From positions 561,501 to 625,500 of the forward strand of contig NZ_CP144906.1 of the NCBI RefSeq assembly GCF_036699995.1: a stretch of DNA of 64,000 bases. The letters are read 5' to 3'. Shown here one piece after another: positions 42,586-52,795 of the stretch. The position numbers and the translations under genes are program-made. A model generated the notes under the pieces. It was given only the letters and a program-made list of their open reading frames with translations, did no database searches and was not told the DNA's origin. Each line of letters opens with the position of its first letter. Positions within the stretch are counted from its first letter, which is position 1. The stretch comes from Clostridium beijerinckii. GTDB lineage: Bacteria; Bacillota; Clostridia; Clostridiales; Clostridiaceae.

Positions 42586-43179
42586 ATGAAAATTAAAAAT
42601 AATAGGCTTATGAAATGTGTAATTACAACTTTTATTTTTTCGGGAGTTTTTCTTATTAATATGCAACATGCCAAAGCTGATACTACATTAACACATAATA
42701 GAGGAATTACAATTAAGACTAGTGAACTTAAAACAGCTAAAGTGATAAAAGCACCATCAGATTCAGAAACAGTATCAAATGGTGAAGATTCAGTATCAAG
42801 AGGAGCAATTAGTAAGGGAAATGAAGTCGTAAATTATGCATATAAGTTTTTAGGAAAGCCATATGTTTATGGAGCGGTTGGTCCAAATGCTTTTGATTGC
42901 TCAGGATTAACACAATATGTTTATAATAAATTTGGTGTAGATATATCAAGAACTACATATACACAAGTAAATGTAGGGACTAAAGTGGATAAAAGTAATT
43001 TAAGAGCTGGAGATTTAGTTTTTTTTAATACAGAAGGATCAATTAGCCATGTGGGAATTTATATTGGAAACGGAGAATTTATACATGCGCCAAGGTCTGG
43101 AAAACCAGTAATGGTAAGTTCATTGTGTGATGGATACTATTCAGAAAGATATGCTACTGCAAGAAGAATTTTTTGCTAA
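42586..43179 (+). CDS. secreted NlpC/P60 cell wall endopeptidase
   Basis: A 197-residue secreted hydrolase that cuts gamma-D-Glu to diamino acid bonds in peptidoglycan stem peptides. A signal peptide (about residues 1-31, ending at HAKADT) and a short linker lead to the NlpC/P60 domain from about residue 80: FDCSGLTQ with catalytic Cys105, SHVGIYIG with His155 and FIHAPRSG with His167. No SH3 or LysM domain is present, so wall binding is by the catalytic domain alone. GGAGAGGAAT precedes the ATG. A single gene with its own promoter. Confidence 0.92.
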   Translation: MKIKNNRLMKCVITTFIFSGVFLINMQHAKADTTLTHNRGITIKTSELKTAKVIKAPSDSETVSNGEDSVSRGAISKGNEVVNYAYKFLGKPYVYGAVGPNAFDCSGLTQYVYNKFGVDISRTTYTQVNVGTKVDKSNLRAGDLVFFNTEGSISHVGIYIGNGEFIHAPRSGKPVMVSSLCDGYYSERYATARRIFC

Positions 43180-43521
43180 TGGATATAGTTAACTTAAGAT
43201 GCTAAATGTAAATATAATATAGTTGGAAATGATATAGAAGTATGCCTAGGAGTGTAGGAATATGACTTTCTATAGCCTTAATATTGCAAATATATAAGTT
43301 TAGATTTTTAAAATATGCCCTATATAATATTTTTTTATTTAACATAATTCATATATGTGTAACTTGCAGAATAAATATTAATATATAAGAAATCTGAAAA
43401 AATAGCAGGTCAAATATATATAATATTATTCTGTTTTATAATGTTTTCTATAAGTTTTGATAACATATAAAACTTAACTTTTTGACACGCTATTTTTAGA
43501 ATGTTCAAAAGGGGGGAGACT
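43180..43521. other. 342-base AT-rich gap, no gene seen
   Basis: No convincing ORF, hairpin terminator or promoter. The only structure is a weak dyad around 43253-43275. It ends with the AAGGGGGGAG site of the next gene. Confidence 0.35.
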
Positions 43522-44196
43522 ATGAGATACACAAGATATGAATATAAAAAATCAGGCAGGATGAAATTCTTATGTAGTGTTGTCGTTATCGTTGGGATAT
43601 CTATAGTTGGAGGCGTGCTTATTAGTAATGTTATCTTTGATGGGAAGAGTGTACAAAACGTAGGCATAAATAGTTCAAAATCTTCAACTCAAGGTGACTA
43701 TAACGGTACAATAAAAAATATCATCGCACTGCAATGTGGTTATTATTCAAAAGAGGAGAATGCAAAAGAGTCGCTATCTGCAATATCAAAATACTGTCAG
43801 CCATTTATAGTAGAAGATGATGGTAAATATAGAGTTTTAGCAGGAATATACAATGAGGAAGATGGCTTAAAAAAGATAGAAGAATTCAAGTCCAATAATA
43901 TTGATGTCGCTAAAATTAGTTTAGGTGCTTCTAGTGATGACTTGGAAAATAAAAAGCTCATAGAAATTATGAATGGATTTTTGACAATTGTGAATAAGTT
44001 ACAAGATAATCAGGTGAAAAGTATAAAAACAGCAGAATTTAAAGCCTGGACGGATGGAATTGTAAATGAAGGAAGCACAGCCAAATCAAATAAGATAAGC
44101 CAATTATATGATTATGTAAAAAATCTGCCTGATGAAATGGATAAAACGAACAGTAGCAATGATATGCAGGAGTTATATAAACTTATTAAAAACTGA
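43522..44196 (+). CDS. SPOR-domain-like membrane protein
   Basis: A 224-residue protein with a short basic N-terminus, one membrane helix at about residues 15-37 (LCSVVVIVGISIVGGVLI) and an external part. From about residue 68 a SPOR-like fold is suggested by IIALQCGYYSKEENAKESL and YRVLAGIYNEEDGLKKIEEF. SPOR domains bind bare glycan strands at the division septum. The last 80 residues look helical. ATG 43522 follows AAGGGGGGAG; ATG 43501 overlaps that site. It precedes maf-radC-mreB, with a terminator between. Confidence 0.78.
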   Translation: MRYTRYEYKKSGRMKFLCSVVVIVGISIVGGVLISNVIFDGKSVQNVGINSSKSSTQGDYNGTIKNIIALQCGYYSKEENAKESLSAISKYCQPFIVEDDGKYRVLAGIYNEEDGLKKIEEFKSNNIDVAKISLGASSDDLENKKLIEIMNGFLTIVNKLQDNQVKSIKTAEFKAWTDGIVNEGSTAKSNKISQLYDYVKNLPDEMDKTNSSNDMQELYKLIKN

Positions 44197-44298
44197 AAGA
44201 TTTAGTTAATAATTATTACAACAAAATTACATTTATATAAAAAAACTTATAACTTAATATAACACACTTGTTTAAGAACATCTTAAATGATAAACTAT

Positions 44299-44340
44299 AA
44301 GGTGTAGAAATGGTAGAATATCATTTCTACACCTTTAAAA
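44299..44340 (+). terminator. terminator after the SPOR gene
   Basis: AAGGTGTAGAAATG (44299-44312) pairs perfectly with CATTTCTACACCTT (44322-44335) over a 9-base loop. A T-rich stretch follows. Confidence 0.85.
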
Positions 44341-44490
44341 TTTAATAGTTTTTGGTTAAAAAATTAACATGTCTACAATATATATTATTTGTCAATGATA
44401 TATAATAAGGTACATTCAAAGAATGGGAGATCATTATGCTCGCCTATTATTTTTCATGTGCCAAAATTCTTTATTTTAGGATGTGAATAT

Positions 44491-45057
44491 ATGAAAGTAA
44501 TATTAGCTTCTGCTTCAGAAAGACGACAAGAACTCTTAAGTAGATTAATTAAGAATTTTGATGTTATTGTCAGTAATTTTGATGAGAGTAAAGTTATTTT
44601 TGAGGGCTCTATAGATAGATATGTTAAAGACATAGCTTTAGGAAAGGCACTGAATGTTAAGAATAAGCTAGATGAGGATGCGATTATAATTTCAGCTGAT
44701 ACTGTAGTCACCATAGACAATATGATACTAGGAAAACCAAGAGATGAAGAAGATGCTTTTAATATTATAAAATCACTTCAAGGTAGAAAACATTTGGTTT
44801 ATTCTGGTGTTGTTGTGATTAATACAGCTAAAAATTTGACGATTCAAGAGAGTTTATCTACTGAAGTTACTTTTTCTGAAATAAGCGACGATGAAATATT
44901 AGAATACATAAAAACTGGTGAGCCTTTAGATAAAGCTGGTGCTTATGGAATCCAGGGGATAGGTGGAATATTTGTTGAAGAGATAAGAGGATGTTATTAC
45001 AACGTTGTTGGACTGCCACTGAATAAGCTAAAGTTTATGCTTAAAGAGATACAATAA
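44491..45057 (+). CDS. maf: Maf nucleotide pyrophosphatase
   Basis: A 188-residue house-cleaning pyrophosphatase that removes noncanonical or pyrimidine NTPs; the Firmicute type acts on dTTP/UTP. Motifs: the opening ILASASERRQELLSR, the catalytic ISADTVV and LGKPRDEEDAF, plus GKAGAYGIQG-like DKAGAYGIQGIG. ATG 44491 starts exactly at the family start; the longer ORF from 44389 adds a foreign N-terminus and is rejected. It leads the maf-radC-mreBCD order common in Firmicutes. Confidence 0.93.
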   Translation: MKVILASASERRQELLSRLIKNFDVIVSNFDESKVIFEGSIDRYVKDIALGKALNVKNKLDEDAIIISADTVVTIDNMILGKPRDEEDAFNIIKSLQGRKHLVYSGVVVINTAKNLTIQESLSTEVTFSEISDDEILEYIKTGEPLDKAGAYGIQGIGGIFVEEIRGCYYNVVGLPLNKLKFMLKEIQ

Positions 45058-45108
45058 TTATATTTTAGGGATAGAGGGGAAATCATATATTTGGAGGTAA
45101 TATATTAT

Positions 45109-45798
45109 ATGGAAAGTAGCCTTAAAATCAAAGATATACCACAAAATGAACGGCCTAAAGAGAAATTATTAACTTATGGAGCAGAATCTTTAAGTAATTC
45201 GGAATTATTAGCAATAATAATTAGGACTGGAACACAAGGAGAGAATGTTCTTCAATTGTGTAGCAGGCTTTTATCTGAGCTAGAAGGGCTAAATGGTATT
45301 TTAGATGCAAGTTTTGATGATATAGTATCTATAAAAGGTATTAAACAAGGAAAAGCTTCACAAATTTTAGCTTTAGCTGAGCTTTTTAAGAGATTTAGAA
45401 CATTGAAAGCAATAAATAATGACATCAAAATAACTTCACCAAAAGACTTATCAAGTCTTCTCATGGGAGAAATGAACGAATTAAATCAAGAAGTATTAAA
45501 AGTTGTCTTATTAAATACCAAGAATATAGTTGTTGGTATTAAAGATGTTTTTAAGGGTAGTTTAAATACGTCGGTTGTGCATCCGAGAGAAATTTTTAAG
45601 CAAGCTATAAGTAAGAATAGCGCATCGATAATTATATGTCATAATCATCCGTCAGGCGATCCGACGCCTAGCAGAGAAGACATAAATATAACACTAAGAA
45701 TTAAAGAATGTGGAAATATTATAGGAATTCAATTAGTAGACCATATTATAATAGGAAATAATAAATTTGTTAGCCTCAAAGAAAGAGGACTAATATAG
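45109..45798 (+). CDS. radC: RadC family JAB/MPN+ protein
   Basis: A 229-residue protein: a helix-hairpin-helix N-terminal part (about residues 30-90, ISIKGIKQGKASQILA-like) and a C-terminal JAB1/MPN+ metalloprotease-like domain with the motif HNHPSGDPTPSREDI. RadC was once named for repair; its function is still unsettled. ATG 45109 lies 10 bases after GGAGGT; TTG 45091 overlaps that site. It comes just upstream of mreB, the usual order, and may be cotranscribed with it. Confidence 0.93.
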   Translation: MESSLKIKDIPQNERPKEKLLTYGAESLSNSELLAIIIRTGTQGENVLQLCSRLLSELEGLNGILDASFDDIVSIKGIKQGKASQILALAELFKRFRTLKAINNDIKITSPKDLSSLLMGEMNELNQEVLKVVLLNTKNIVVGIKDVFKGSLNTSVVHPREIFKQAISKNSASIIICHNHPSGDPTPSREDINITLRIKECGNIIGIQLVDHIIIGNNKFVSLKERGLI

Positions 45799-45818
45799 AA
45801 TTGGAAGGGGAAAAATAA

Positions 45819-46835
45819 ATGGGATTTTTTGGATCAGGAAAAGATATGGGGATAGATTTGGGAACTGCAAACACCCTAGTATTTGTAAAAGGTAAAGGAA
45901 TAGTTTTAAGAGAACCATCTGTTGTTGCAATGAACACTATGACTAAAAAGACATTAGCGGTTGGATCAGAAGCTAAGCTTATGATTGGTAGAACCCCAGG
46001 AAATATAGTAGCTATAAGACCATTAAAAGATGGAGTAATTGCAGATTTTGATACAGCTCAAACAATGATGAAAAGTCTAATAGAAAAAGTATCAACTAAG
46101 AATGCATTTAAAAATCCAAGAATAATAGTTTGTTATCCATCAGGAGTTACAGAAGTTGAGAAAAGAGCTATCGAAGAAGCTACAAAACTTTCAGGAGCTA
46201 GAGATGTTATTTTAATGGAAGAACCAATGGCAGCAGCAATCGGAGCAGGGCTTCCAGTAAGCGAACCAACAGGAAGTATGATAGTTGATATTGGCGGTGG
46301 AACAACAGAAGTTGCTATTATTTCATTAGGTGGTATAGTAACTAGTAAGTCACTTAGAATAGCTGGTGACGAGTTAGATCAATCAATAATATCTTATATT
46401 AAAAAAGAATTTAACTTAATGGTTGGAGAAAGAACAGCTGAACAAGTTAAAATGGAAATAGGTTCAGCTTATAGGACTTCAGATGAAGAAACAGTCATGG
46501 AGATTAAAGGAAGAGATATGATTACTGGGCTTCCAAAGATTGTTGAAATTTCAGAAACTCAAGTTAGAGAAGCTTTAAAAGAACCAGTATATGCTATTAT
46601 AGAATCAATTAAGACAACATTGGAAAAGACTCCACCAGAACTTTCAGCAGATATTATGGAAAAAGGTATAATGTTAGCAGGTGGCGGGGCATATCTAAAA
46701 GGATTAGATATACTTATAAATAAAGAAACAAACATGCCTGTACATATTGCGGAGGCACCTCTTGATTGCGTAGTACTTGGAGCAGGGAAGGCACTAGAAG
46801 ATTTTGATAAAATTAGCAGAGATCAAAGAGGTTAA
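45819..46835 (+). CDS. mreB: rod shape-determining protein MreB
   Basis: A 338-residue bacterial actin that forms membrane-bound filaments guiding lateral wall synthesis. ATPase signatures: [14 protein letters not shown] at the start, [14 protein letters not shown] (phosphate 2) and [13 protein letters not shown] (adenosine). Length is typical. GGAAGGGG precedes the ATG. First of four coupled shape genes: mreC starts 2 bases after its stop. Confidence 0.97.
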   Translation: MGFFGSGKDMGIDLGTANTLVFVKGKGIVLREPSVVAMNTMTKKTLAVGSEAKLMIGRTPGNIVAIRPLKDGVIADFDTAQTMMKSLIEKVSTKNAFKNPRIIVCYPSGVTEVEKRAIEEATKLSGARDVILMEEPMAAAIGAGLPVSEPTGSMIVDIGGGTTEVAIISLGGIVTSKSLRIAGDELDQSIISYIKKEFNLMVGERTAEQVKMEIGSAYRTSDEETVMEIKGRDMITGLPKIVEISETQVREALKEPVYAIIESIKTTLEKTPPELSADIMEKGIMLAGGGAYLKGLDILINKETNMPVHIAEAPLDCVVLGAGKALEDFDKISRDQRG

Positions 46836-46837
46836 AT

Positions 46838-47686
46838 ATGAAGCTTCTTAAGAATAAACTGGCAGTAACTATTATAGTACTGTCAGTTAGCTTTTTAGGG
46901 TTAATAGTTTATACAGTTAGAAAGGAAAATAGAAGTATTATTGAAAGTGGTGCCGGTAGTACTTTAAATCCAGTGCAAAGTCTCTTATATTCAGGAACTA
47001 GTAGGATTAAAGAGACCTTAGATTTTTTCTTGAATTTTTCAGAAGTAAAAGCGCAAAATAAAGAATTAATTAAAGAAAATCAAGAACTTGAAAATGAGTT
47101 GGCTAGTTATTCAGATTTAAAAGAAGAAAATGATAGATTAAGACAAGTGTTGAATTTTCAGGAAGAAAGAAACAATTATAACTATGTAGCATGTGATATT
47201 ATAGGATATAGTGGTGGAAACTTTTTAGATGGTTATGTGGTAAATAAAGGAAAAAATGACAATATACAAAAGGGTATGATTGTTATAGCGGCTCAAGGTC
47301 TAGTGGGACAAGTAACCAGTGTTGGAAGTAATTGGTGCATAGTTCAATCTCTGATTAATGAAAATATAGCAGTAAGTGTTATGGATCAAAGTACTAGAGA
47401 TGCTACAGGTTATATAAAAGGTTTCAAAGATAGTACGGGAGAAAACTTAGCTAAGGTATATGATCTTCCAATGAATTCAGATGTTAAGGAAGGCGATGTA
47501 ATAATGACATCTGGAGTAGGAATGCTTTATCCAAAGGAAATTAGAATTGGTGAAGTAATTTCAGTAGAAGAAGATAAAGTAAAAGTAATGAAGAATGCAG
47601 TTGTAAAACCATATGTAGATTTTAATAAGTTAGAAGAATTATTTATTGTCTCTCCAAAGGATACGAGAGAAATTAAATATAATTAG
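46838..47686 (+). CDS. mreC: rod shape-determining protein MreC
   Basis: A 282-residue bitopic membrane protein linking MreB to the outer wall enzymes. One N-terminal membrane helix (about residues 8-25), a coiled coil (about 68-105, rich in Glu/Lys) and a beta-rich external domain with IGYSGGNFLDGYVVNKG and GLVGQVTSVGSNW. Length is typical. The start is two bases after mreB and uses AGAGGT inside it. Confidence 0.94.
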   Translation: MKLLKNKLAVTIIVLSVSFLGLIVYTVRKENRSIIESGAGSTLNPVQSLLYSGTSRIKETLDFFLNFSEVKAQNKELIKENQELENELASYSDLKEENDRLRQVLNFQEERNNYNYVACDIIGYSGGNFLDGYVVNKGKNDNIQKGMIVIAAQGLVGQVTSVGSNWCIVQSLINENIAVSVMDQSTRDATGYIKGFKDSTGENLAKVYDLPMNSDVKEGDVIMTSGVGMLYPKEIRIGEVISVEEDKVKVMKNAVVKPYVDFNKLEELFIVSPKDTREIKYN

Positions 47687-47695
47687 AGGTTTATA

Positions 47696-48187
47696 ATGGA
47701 AAAATTAATTATTATTTTGATTTCTATAGGATTGGTTATATTAGATAACTCACTAATTCCTTTTTTTTCAATAAAGGGAGCTTATCCCAGTTTAATATTT
47801 ACTTTTGCTATAGCTTATTCATTAGTCAATAAGAAAGAACGAGCTGTATTTATGGGTGTTGTGAGTGGGATACTTCAAGATATTTTCTTTTTTAATGGTT
47901 TTGGTGTAAATTCATTATTGAATTTATTTCTATGTCTTCTAGCAAGTTTTATTGGAGCAGGAATAATAAAGACTAAGAGACTGATACCTGTGATCTCGGC
48001 TTTTTTTATAACAATAATTAAATACGCAGGAGTTATGTTGATATTTAATTTTTTTAATATTGAAATACAATTTTCTAAAAGTATCATTATGGGGGTATAC
48101 AACGGAGTAATAATGTTTTTTGTGTATAAATTAGTAATGAATGTTTATGATGATGAGTATTCAAAGCAAAGATGGAGGTTTAGATGA
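47696..48187 (+). CDS. mreD: rod shape-determining protein MreD
   Basis: A 163-residue integral membrane protein with five or so predicted helices, the typical MreD size and place. Visible segments are NSLIPFFSIKGAYPSLIF, GVVSGILQDIFFFNGFGVNS (a conserved GxxxGxxxD region) and a C-terminal helix. It ends in ATGA with the start of mrdA, a 4-base overlap that implies coupling. Confidence 0.92.
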   Translation: MEKLIIILISIGLVILDNSLIPFFSIKGAYPSLIFTFAIAYSLVNKKERAVFMGVVSGILQDIFFFNGFGVNSLLNLFLCLLASFIGAGIIKTKRLIPVISAFFITIIKYAGVMLIFNFFNIEIQFSKSIIMGVYNGVIMFFVYKLVMNVYDDEYSKQRWRFR

Positions 48188-51078
48188 TAGTAAATAAACC
48201 AACTAATAAAAAGAAAAAGAAGATTTCTAGATATACAGTTTTATCTATAATTATGATAGCTATATTTTCAGTGATCATTCTAAAATTGTTATATATTCAA
48301 GTATTTAATTATGATGAATATAAGGATAAAGCAGATGTAACATCAACAAGATTTATATCAGAAAAAGCCCCAAGGGGTAAAATATATGATGACAAAGGAA
48401 ATGTTTTAGCAACTAATATTCAAACATACACTATTACATATACGGAAACAAAAGATGCTGATAAACAGTTTTATATAACTATGAAAGAACTTTTTAAAAT
48501 ATTGGATGAAAATGGAGAAGGCATTCAGGATTCGTTACCTTTAAAAATTGATGGTAATAATAATATATATTTTGAGTATAAAACTAATGAGAAACAATCC
48601 CAAAATATAGAGGAATTGAGATTTAAAAAGGATAGGGGACTGAATGACACTCTAAAAAACAAAATGTTCAAGGATGTTGAAGAATTATCGGATGAACAAA
48701 ATGCAAAACTAGATGAAGAACTTCTGAAAATAACTCCTGATGATGCATTTTATGCATTAGTTAAATCGTATAATTTAATTGGCCTTGTAGATCCAGATTA
48801 TGACTCAAAAGAAAAGAAGAATGTCTATTCTAAAATGGAAGGCAAGGATTTAACAGATATGATTTTAAAAGAAGGGTATTCTTTAAATGATATTAGAAAA
48901 TTTATGCTTGTAAAAGATGCTATAAAAATGCAAAGTTTTAAAGGATATAAATCAGTAACTATTGCAGAGAATATTAAGAAAGATACTTCATTAATAGTAA
49001 TGCAAAAGAAATACGATTTGCCAGGAATAAATGTGAGTTCGGCACCTATAAGATCATACCCATATAATAATTTAGCATCTTCAGTTTTAGGGTATGTATC
49101 TTCAATTAATGATACACAAAAATCAACATATGAACTTAAAGGATATGATGTTTCATCAGATTCTGTAGGAAAGTCTGGAATAGAATCGGCTTTCGAAGAA
49201 CAATTAAAAGGAGTTAAGGGTGGAACAACTGTTAAAGTTAACTCTAAAGGAAGTGTTTCGCAAGAATTATTTAAACTTGAACCTTATCCGGGAGATGATG
49301 TTCATCTTACAATAGATAGAGATATTCAATATGCAGCAGAGCAAGCATTGGCAGATAAAATTGCTGATATGCAGGCTACCGGAAGAGATGATAAAGGAAA
49401 TAGACTATTGAATGCAACCAGAGGTGCATTGGTAGCAGTTGAAGTTAAAACTGGAAGGGTATTAGCTTTAACAAGTTATCCTAATTTGAATCCAAATTTA
49501 TTTACAGTTCCAGGACAGTTAACTCCTGAGCAGTATAAAGATTATTTTAATCCTGATCTAGAAAAGTTTGGACAGGAGTTTATTAAAAGAATGGGACTTA
49601 ATAAAACTGTTGATGATTTGTTCCCAGTAAGAAATGGAGTTAGATGGGATAAATTTGATTTATACCCAAAAGCAACATTTAATTATGCAACTCAGTCATT
49701 AATTCCACCGGGTTCTACATTCAAGCCTCTTACAGCTGTTGCAGGTTTAGAATCAGGGGTAATAACTCCAGGTGAAATGATAAATGATACAGGAGTATTT
49801 AATATTCATCCAGAGATTTTTGGTAAAGCTTTTAAGCCAGGAGGATTAGAAGCTGCACAAGGGAACATAAGTTTAACAACAGCTATAGCAAAATCTATTA
49901 ACTTCTACTTCTATGAAACTGCTACTAGAATGTATATACAAGCAGGAGGTAAGGCTAATAATGTTGAAGCTCTAAATTCTCTTGCTAAATATGCTTGGCA
50001 ATTTGGATTAGGAGTTGATCCAAATAGTAATGCAAAGAAGTCAACAGGAATAGAAATTGGAGAAAGCTTTGGTCAGACGTACAATTTTACTGATAATAAA
50101 AAGAATTTCTTAGCAATGTCGACAGATAACATAATTACATTTTTAGATAACGGTGAATACAACGGAGTGTTTTTTGCTCCAATTCATTTAAAAGATTCTG
50201 ATAATGATAATGATGCAGTTAAGGCAGCTAAGAAAGCAATCAAAGATAAAGTCAAAGATGCTATAGATAAGAATTCTGATAATCAGCAAGCAGTAAGCCA
50301 TGATTTTTTTGCCAAGGATATAAAAAAAGATGTTTTAAACCTAATGAATAATTCTGATGAGTATAAGGCAAGTATATCTGGAAGAAGCGTAAATATTGAT
50401 TCCCAGGCTACAATAGTAGCAGAAGAATTAGCTCAATTTGCAACTAATGATATGCCAGGACAAGTAAGATCCCCAGGTTCACTTGTTTCAGCATCAATAG
50501 GTCAAGGAATGAATAACTTTACTCCATTGCAACTAGTATCATACATATCAACTATTGCAAATGGAGGAACAAGATATAAGATTCATTTGGTAGATAAAGT
50601 TACAGATGGGGATGGAAATATAGTTCAAGAGTTTAAACCAGAAGTTTTAAATACAGTTAAAATGTCAAAAGAGACTCAAGATGCTGTTAAGCAAGGAATG
50701 ACAGCTGTTAACCAAGAAGCAGATGGTACCGGTAGTTCTACATTTTTAGGATATCCAATACCAACAGCTGGTAAGACTGGTACAGCCGACGTTTCTGATG
50801 ATCAATTAGAAAAAGGAAGGGAACCTTACGCAACATATGTCAGTTTTGCGCCAGCAAATGATCCACAGATAGCTGTAGCAGCGGTAGTATTTGATGGAGG
50901 TCATGGAAGTAATATTGCATCAGTAGTTAAATCAGTTTATGATGCTTATTTCAAGGATCAATTAAAGAATGACACACAGTATACTTCATCATCAGATACA
51001 TGGAAAAAATATGTTTTAGGTAATCCATATACTCAAGAGGCAAATGCTTCACAGGCAAATACAAACCAAACTCATTAG
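48184..51078 (+). CDS. mrdA: penicillin-binding protein 2 (elongasome transpeptidase)
   Basis: A 964-residue class B PBP for lateral wall growth. One membrane helix (about residues 18-38), the dimerisation region starting at SEKAPRGKIYDDKGN, then the transpeptidase: active-site Ser511 in PGSTFKPL, SINFYFYE as the SxN motif and GKTGTAD (Lys864). It is longer than the roughly 600-700 residues of most PBP2 proteins because of insertions, for example residues 150-280 and about 655-745 (acidic, Lys/Asp-rich). Similar long forms occur in clostridia. It overlaps mreD by 4 bases and ends at a strong terminator. Confidence 0.95.
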   Translation: MIVNKPTNKKKKKISRYTVLSIIMIAIFSVIILKLLYIQVFNYDEYKDKADVTSTRFISEKAPRGKIYDDKGNVLATNIQTYTITYTETKDADKQFYITMKELFKILDENGEGIQDSLPLKIDGNNNIYFEYKTNEKQSQNIEELRFKKDRGLNDTLKNKMFKDVEELSDEQNAKLDEELLKITPDDAFYALVKSYNLIGLVDPDYDSKEKKNVYSKMEGKDLTDMILKEGYSLNDIRKFMLVKDAIKMQSFKGYKSVTIAENIKKDTSLIVMQKKYDLPGINVSSAPIRSYPYNNLASSVLGYVSSINDTQKSTYELKGYDVSSDSVGKSGIESAFEEQLKGVKGGTTVKVNSKGSVSQELFKLEPYPGDDVHLTIDRDIQYAAEQALADKIADMQATGRDDKGNRLLNATRGALVAVEVKTGRVLALTSYPNLNPNLFTVPGQLTPEQYKDYFNPDLEKFGQEFIKRMGLNKTVDDLFPVRNGVRWDKFDLYPKATFNYATQSLIPPGSTFKPLTAVAGLESGVITPGEMINDTGVFNIHPEIFGKAFKPGGLEAAQGNISLTTAIAKSINFYFYETATRMYIQAGGKANNVEALNSLAKYAWQFGLGVDPNSNAKKSTGIEIGESFGQTYNFTDNKKNFLAMSTDNIITFLDNGEYNGVFFAPIHLKDSDNDNDAVKAAKKAIKDKVKDAIDKNSDNQQAVSHDFFAKDIKKDVLNLMNNSDEYKASISGRSVNIDSQATIVAEELAQFATNDMPGQVRSPGSLVSASIGQGMNNFTPLQLVSYISTIANGGTRYKIHLVDKVTDGDGNIVQEFKPEVLNTVKMSKETQDAVKQGMTAVNQEADGTGSSTFLGYPIPTAGKTGTADVSDDQLEKGREPYATYVSFAPANDPQIAVAAVVFDGGHGSNIASVVKSVYDAYFKDQLKNDTQYTSSSDTWKKYVLGNPYTQEANASQANTNQTH

Positions 51079-51139
51079 TAAAAATTTATAATAGAAATCT
51101 TGTATTTAAATATAAATTAATAAAAATCAATTGATTTGT

Positions 51140-51207
51140 AAGGTATCTATATTAGGTATGCAATTATAAAAATTGCATAAAGTAAACCTAATTATAGATA
51201 CCTTTTT
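51140..51207 (+). terminator. terminator of the mreBCD-mrdA operon
   Basis: A long three-step stem: AAGGTATCTAT with ATAGATACCTT, ATTAGGT with ACCTAAT, and ATGCAATT with AATTGCAT at the tip, followed by a T run. A strong end to the shape operon. Confidence 0.92.
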
Positions 51208-51235
51208 ATAAAAAATTAGATTTAGTGAGGGAAAA

Positions 51236-51916
51236 ATGAAATATAATAATATTCTAAAAGGAAAATTTATCTCAAGACCAAATAGATTTATAGCTTATGT
51301 TGAAATTGATGGCAATGAAGAAGTTTGCCATGTAAAAAATACTGGAAGATGCAAGGAACTTTTGACACCTAATGCGACAGTATTTATTCAAAAAAATGAT
51401 AATCCTAAAAGGAAAACTAAGTTTTCTCTTATAGGCGTTATAAAAGGAGACAGAATGATCAATATGGATTCTCAAGTAACTAATAAGGTTGTTCATGAAT
51501 GGATATTAAAAGGGAACCTCTTAAAAGATGTGACGTTAATAAAACCAGAAACTAAATATAAGAATTCAAGGTTTGACTTTTATGTTGAGACAAAGAATCA
51601 GAAAATTTTTATAGAAGTAAAAGGAGTGACTTTAGAGAATAATGGAATTGTAAAGTTTCCTGATGCACCTACGGAAAGAGGTCTTAGGCATCTTAGAGAA
51701 CTTGTTGATTGCGTTAAAGAAGGGTATGATGCCTACGTCATATTCGTAATACAAATGAAAGATGTTGTTCATTTTGAACCTAATGTAGAGACTCATAAGG
51801 AATTTGGAGATACACTAAAATATGCAAAAGAGAATGGTGTAAATATAGTTGCAGTAGACTGTTTAGTGGATGAAGACAGTATTAATATAAGGGATTATGT
51901 TGATGTAATATTATAG
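51236..51916 (+). CDS. sfsA: SfsA family protein
   Basis: A 226-residue SfsA-type protein. The N-terminal OB-like part has FISRPNRFIAYVEID and VKNTGRCKELL, and the C-terminal nuclease-like part has RFDFYVE, IFIEVKGVTLE with the acidic/Lys pattern, and FPDAPTERG. SfsA was named from maltose regulation in E. coli but resembles a DNA-binding nuclease; its true role is not established. GAGGG precedes the ATG. It is alone, after the shape-operon terminator. Confidence 0.92.
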   Translation: MKYNNILKGKFISRPNRFIAYVEIDGNEEVCHVKNTGRCKELLTPNATVFIQKNDNPKRKTKFSLIGVIKGDRMINMDSQVTNKVVHEWILKGNLLKDVTLIKPETKYKNSRFDFYVETKNQKIFIEVKGVTLENNGIVKFPDAPTERGLRHLRELVDCVKEGYDAYVIFVIQMKDVVHFEPNVETHKEFGDTLKYAKENGVNIVAVDCLVDEDSINIRDYVDVIL

Positions 51917-52115
51917 TGTGATAGCTGTTCAATGCTTTGGTATATACACTGCATATTATCAAATTTTGATGTTTTATATGCTTTTGTAAAATTTAATCAA
52001 AAATTAGTGAAACATATATACAAAAATAGTCAGTATAATGATATAATTTTAGAGAGGTTGCCATTTTCAAAACAATTTAACTATTTTAACCTGCAAAATT
52101 CATTGGAGGGAATGA

Positions 52116-52775
52116 ATGTATAATAATGATGGTATTTTAATAAAGGGAAATAAAGATGGAATAAATACAACTATCAATATGAATAAATTTGCTTGTTTTG
52201 ATGATATGCTTGTATTACTAATAAAGAAACTTTCTAAAGGAAAGCATTTTTATAAAGGGACAACTCTAATATTAAGAATAGATTTAAAATTGGTTAATAA
52301 AAAGGAAGTAGGCATTCTTAAAGAAAAATTATTAACTCAAATTGAATTAAAAGATATTGTTCTAGAAGATATAGAAAAGGAAATTGAGCAGGTGAATGAA
52401 AAAGAGGTTAAGGTATTCTCCGGTGTATACGAAGGGAAAACTAAATTTATAAGAAAGACAGTTAGAAGCGGAGAATGTATTAATTACCAAGGAAACATAG
52501 TTATAGTAGGAGACATAAATAGTGGTGCAGAAGTATATGCAGCAGGGAATGTAATTGTTTTAGGACGTATAAGGGGTAAAGTGAGCGCTGGGACTAATGG
52601 AAATATAAAAGCGGTAATAGCAGCATTCCTACTACAACCTGAACTATTAAAAATTGCAAATGTTATAGCTATGTCTCCAGATGATATCCAAAAGCCAAGC
52701 TATCCAGAATTAGCAAGAATTAGGGATGGGTTGATAATAGTGGAACCATATTTACCAAATAAATATATATACTAA
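52116..52775 (+). CDS. minC: septum site-determining protein MinC
   Basis: A 219-residue FtsZ-polymerisation inhibitor that blocks division at the poles. The N-terminal domain (1-100) is variable; the C-terminal beta-helix domain has GECINYQGNIVIVGDINSGA and GNVIVLGRIRGK, which bind MinD. ATG 52116 follows GGAGGG. It opens minCDE. This set with MinE means the organism uses the oscillating Min type, as clostridia do. Confidence 0.94.
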   Translation: MYNNDGILIKGNKDGINTTINMNKFACFDDMLVLLIKKLSKGKHFYKGTTLILRIDLKLVNKKEVGILKEKLLTQIELKDIVLEDIEKEIEQVNEKEVKVFSGVYEGKTKFIRKTVRSGECINYQGNIVIVGDINSGAEVYAAGNVIVLGRIRGKVSAGTNGNIKAVIAAFLLQPELLKIANVIAMSPDDIQKPSYPELARIRDGLIIVEPYLPNKYIY

Positions 52776-52795
52776 AACGTCGGAGGGATTTTTTA

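Noticed and set aside
44389..44490. Longer Maf start
   Set aside because: The extra 34 residues are absent from the family, and the canonical start is ATG 44491.
51932..52123. 63-codon rightward ORF in the gap before minC
   Set aside because: It has no ribosome site, no recognisable composition and overlaps the start of minC.
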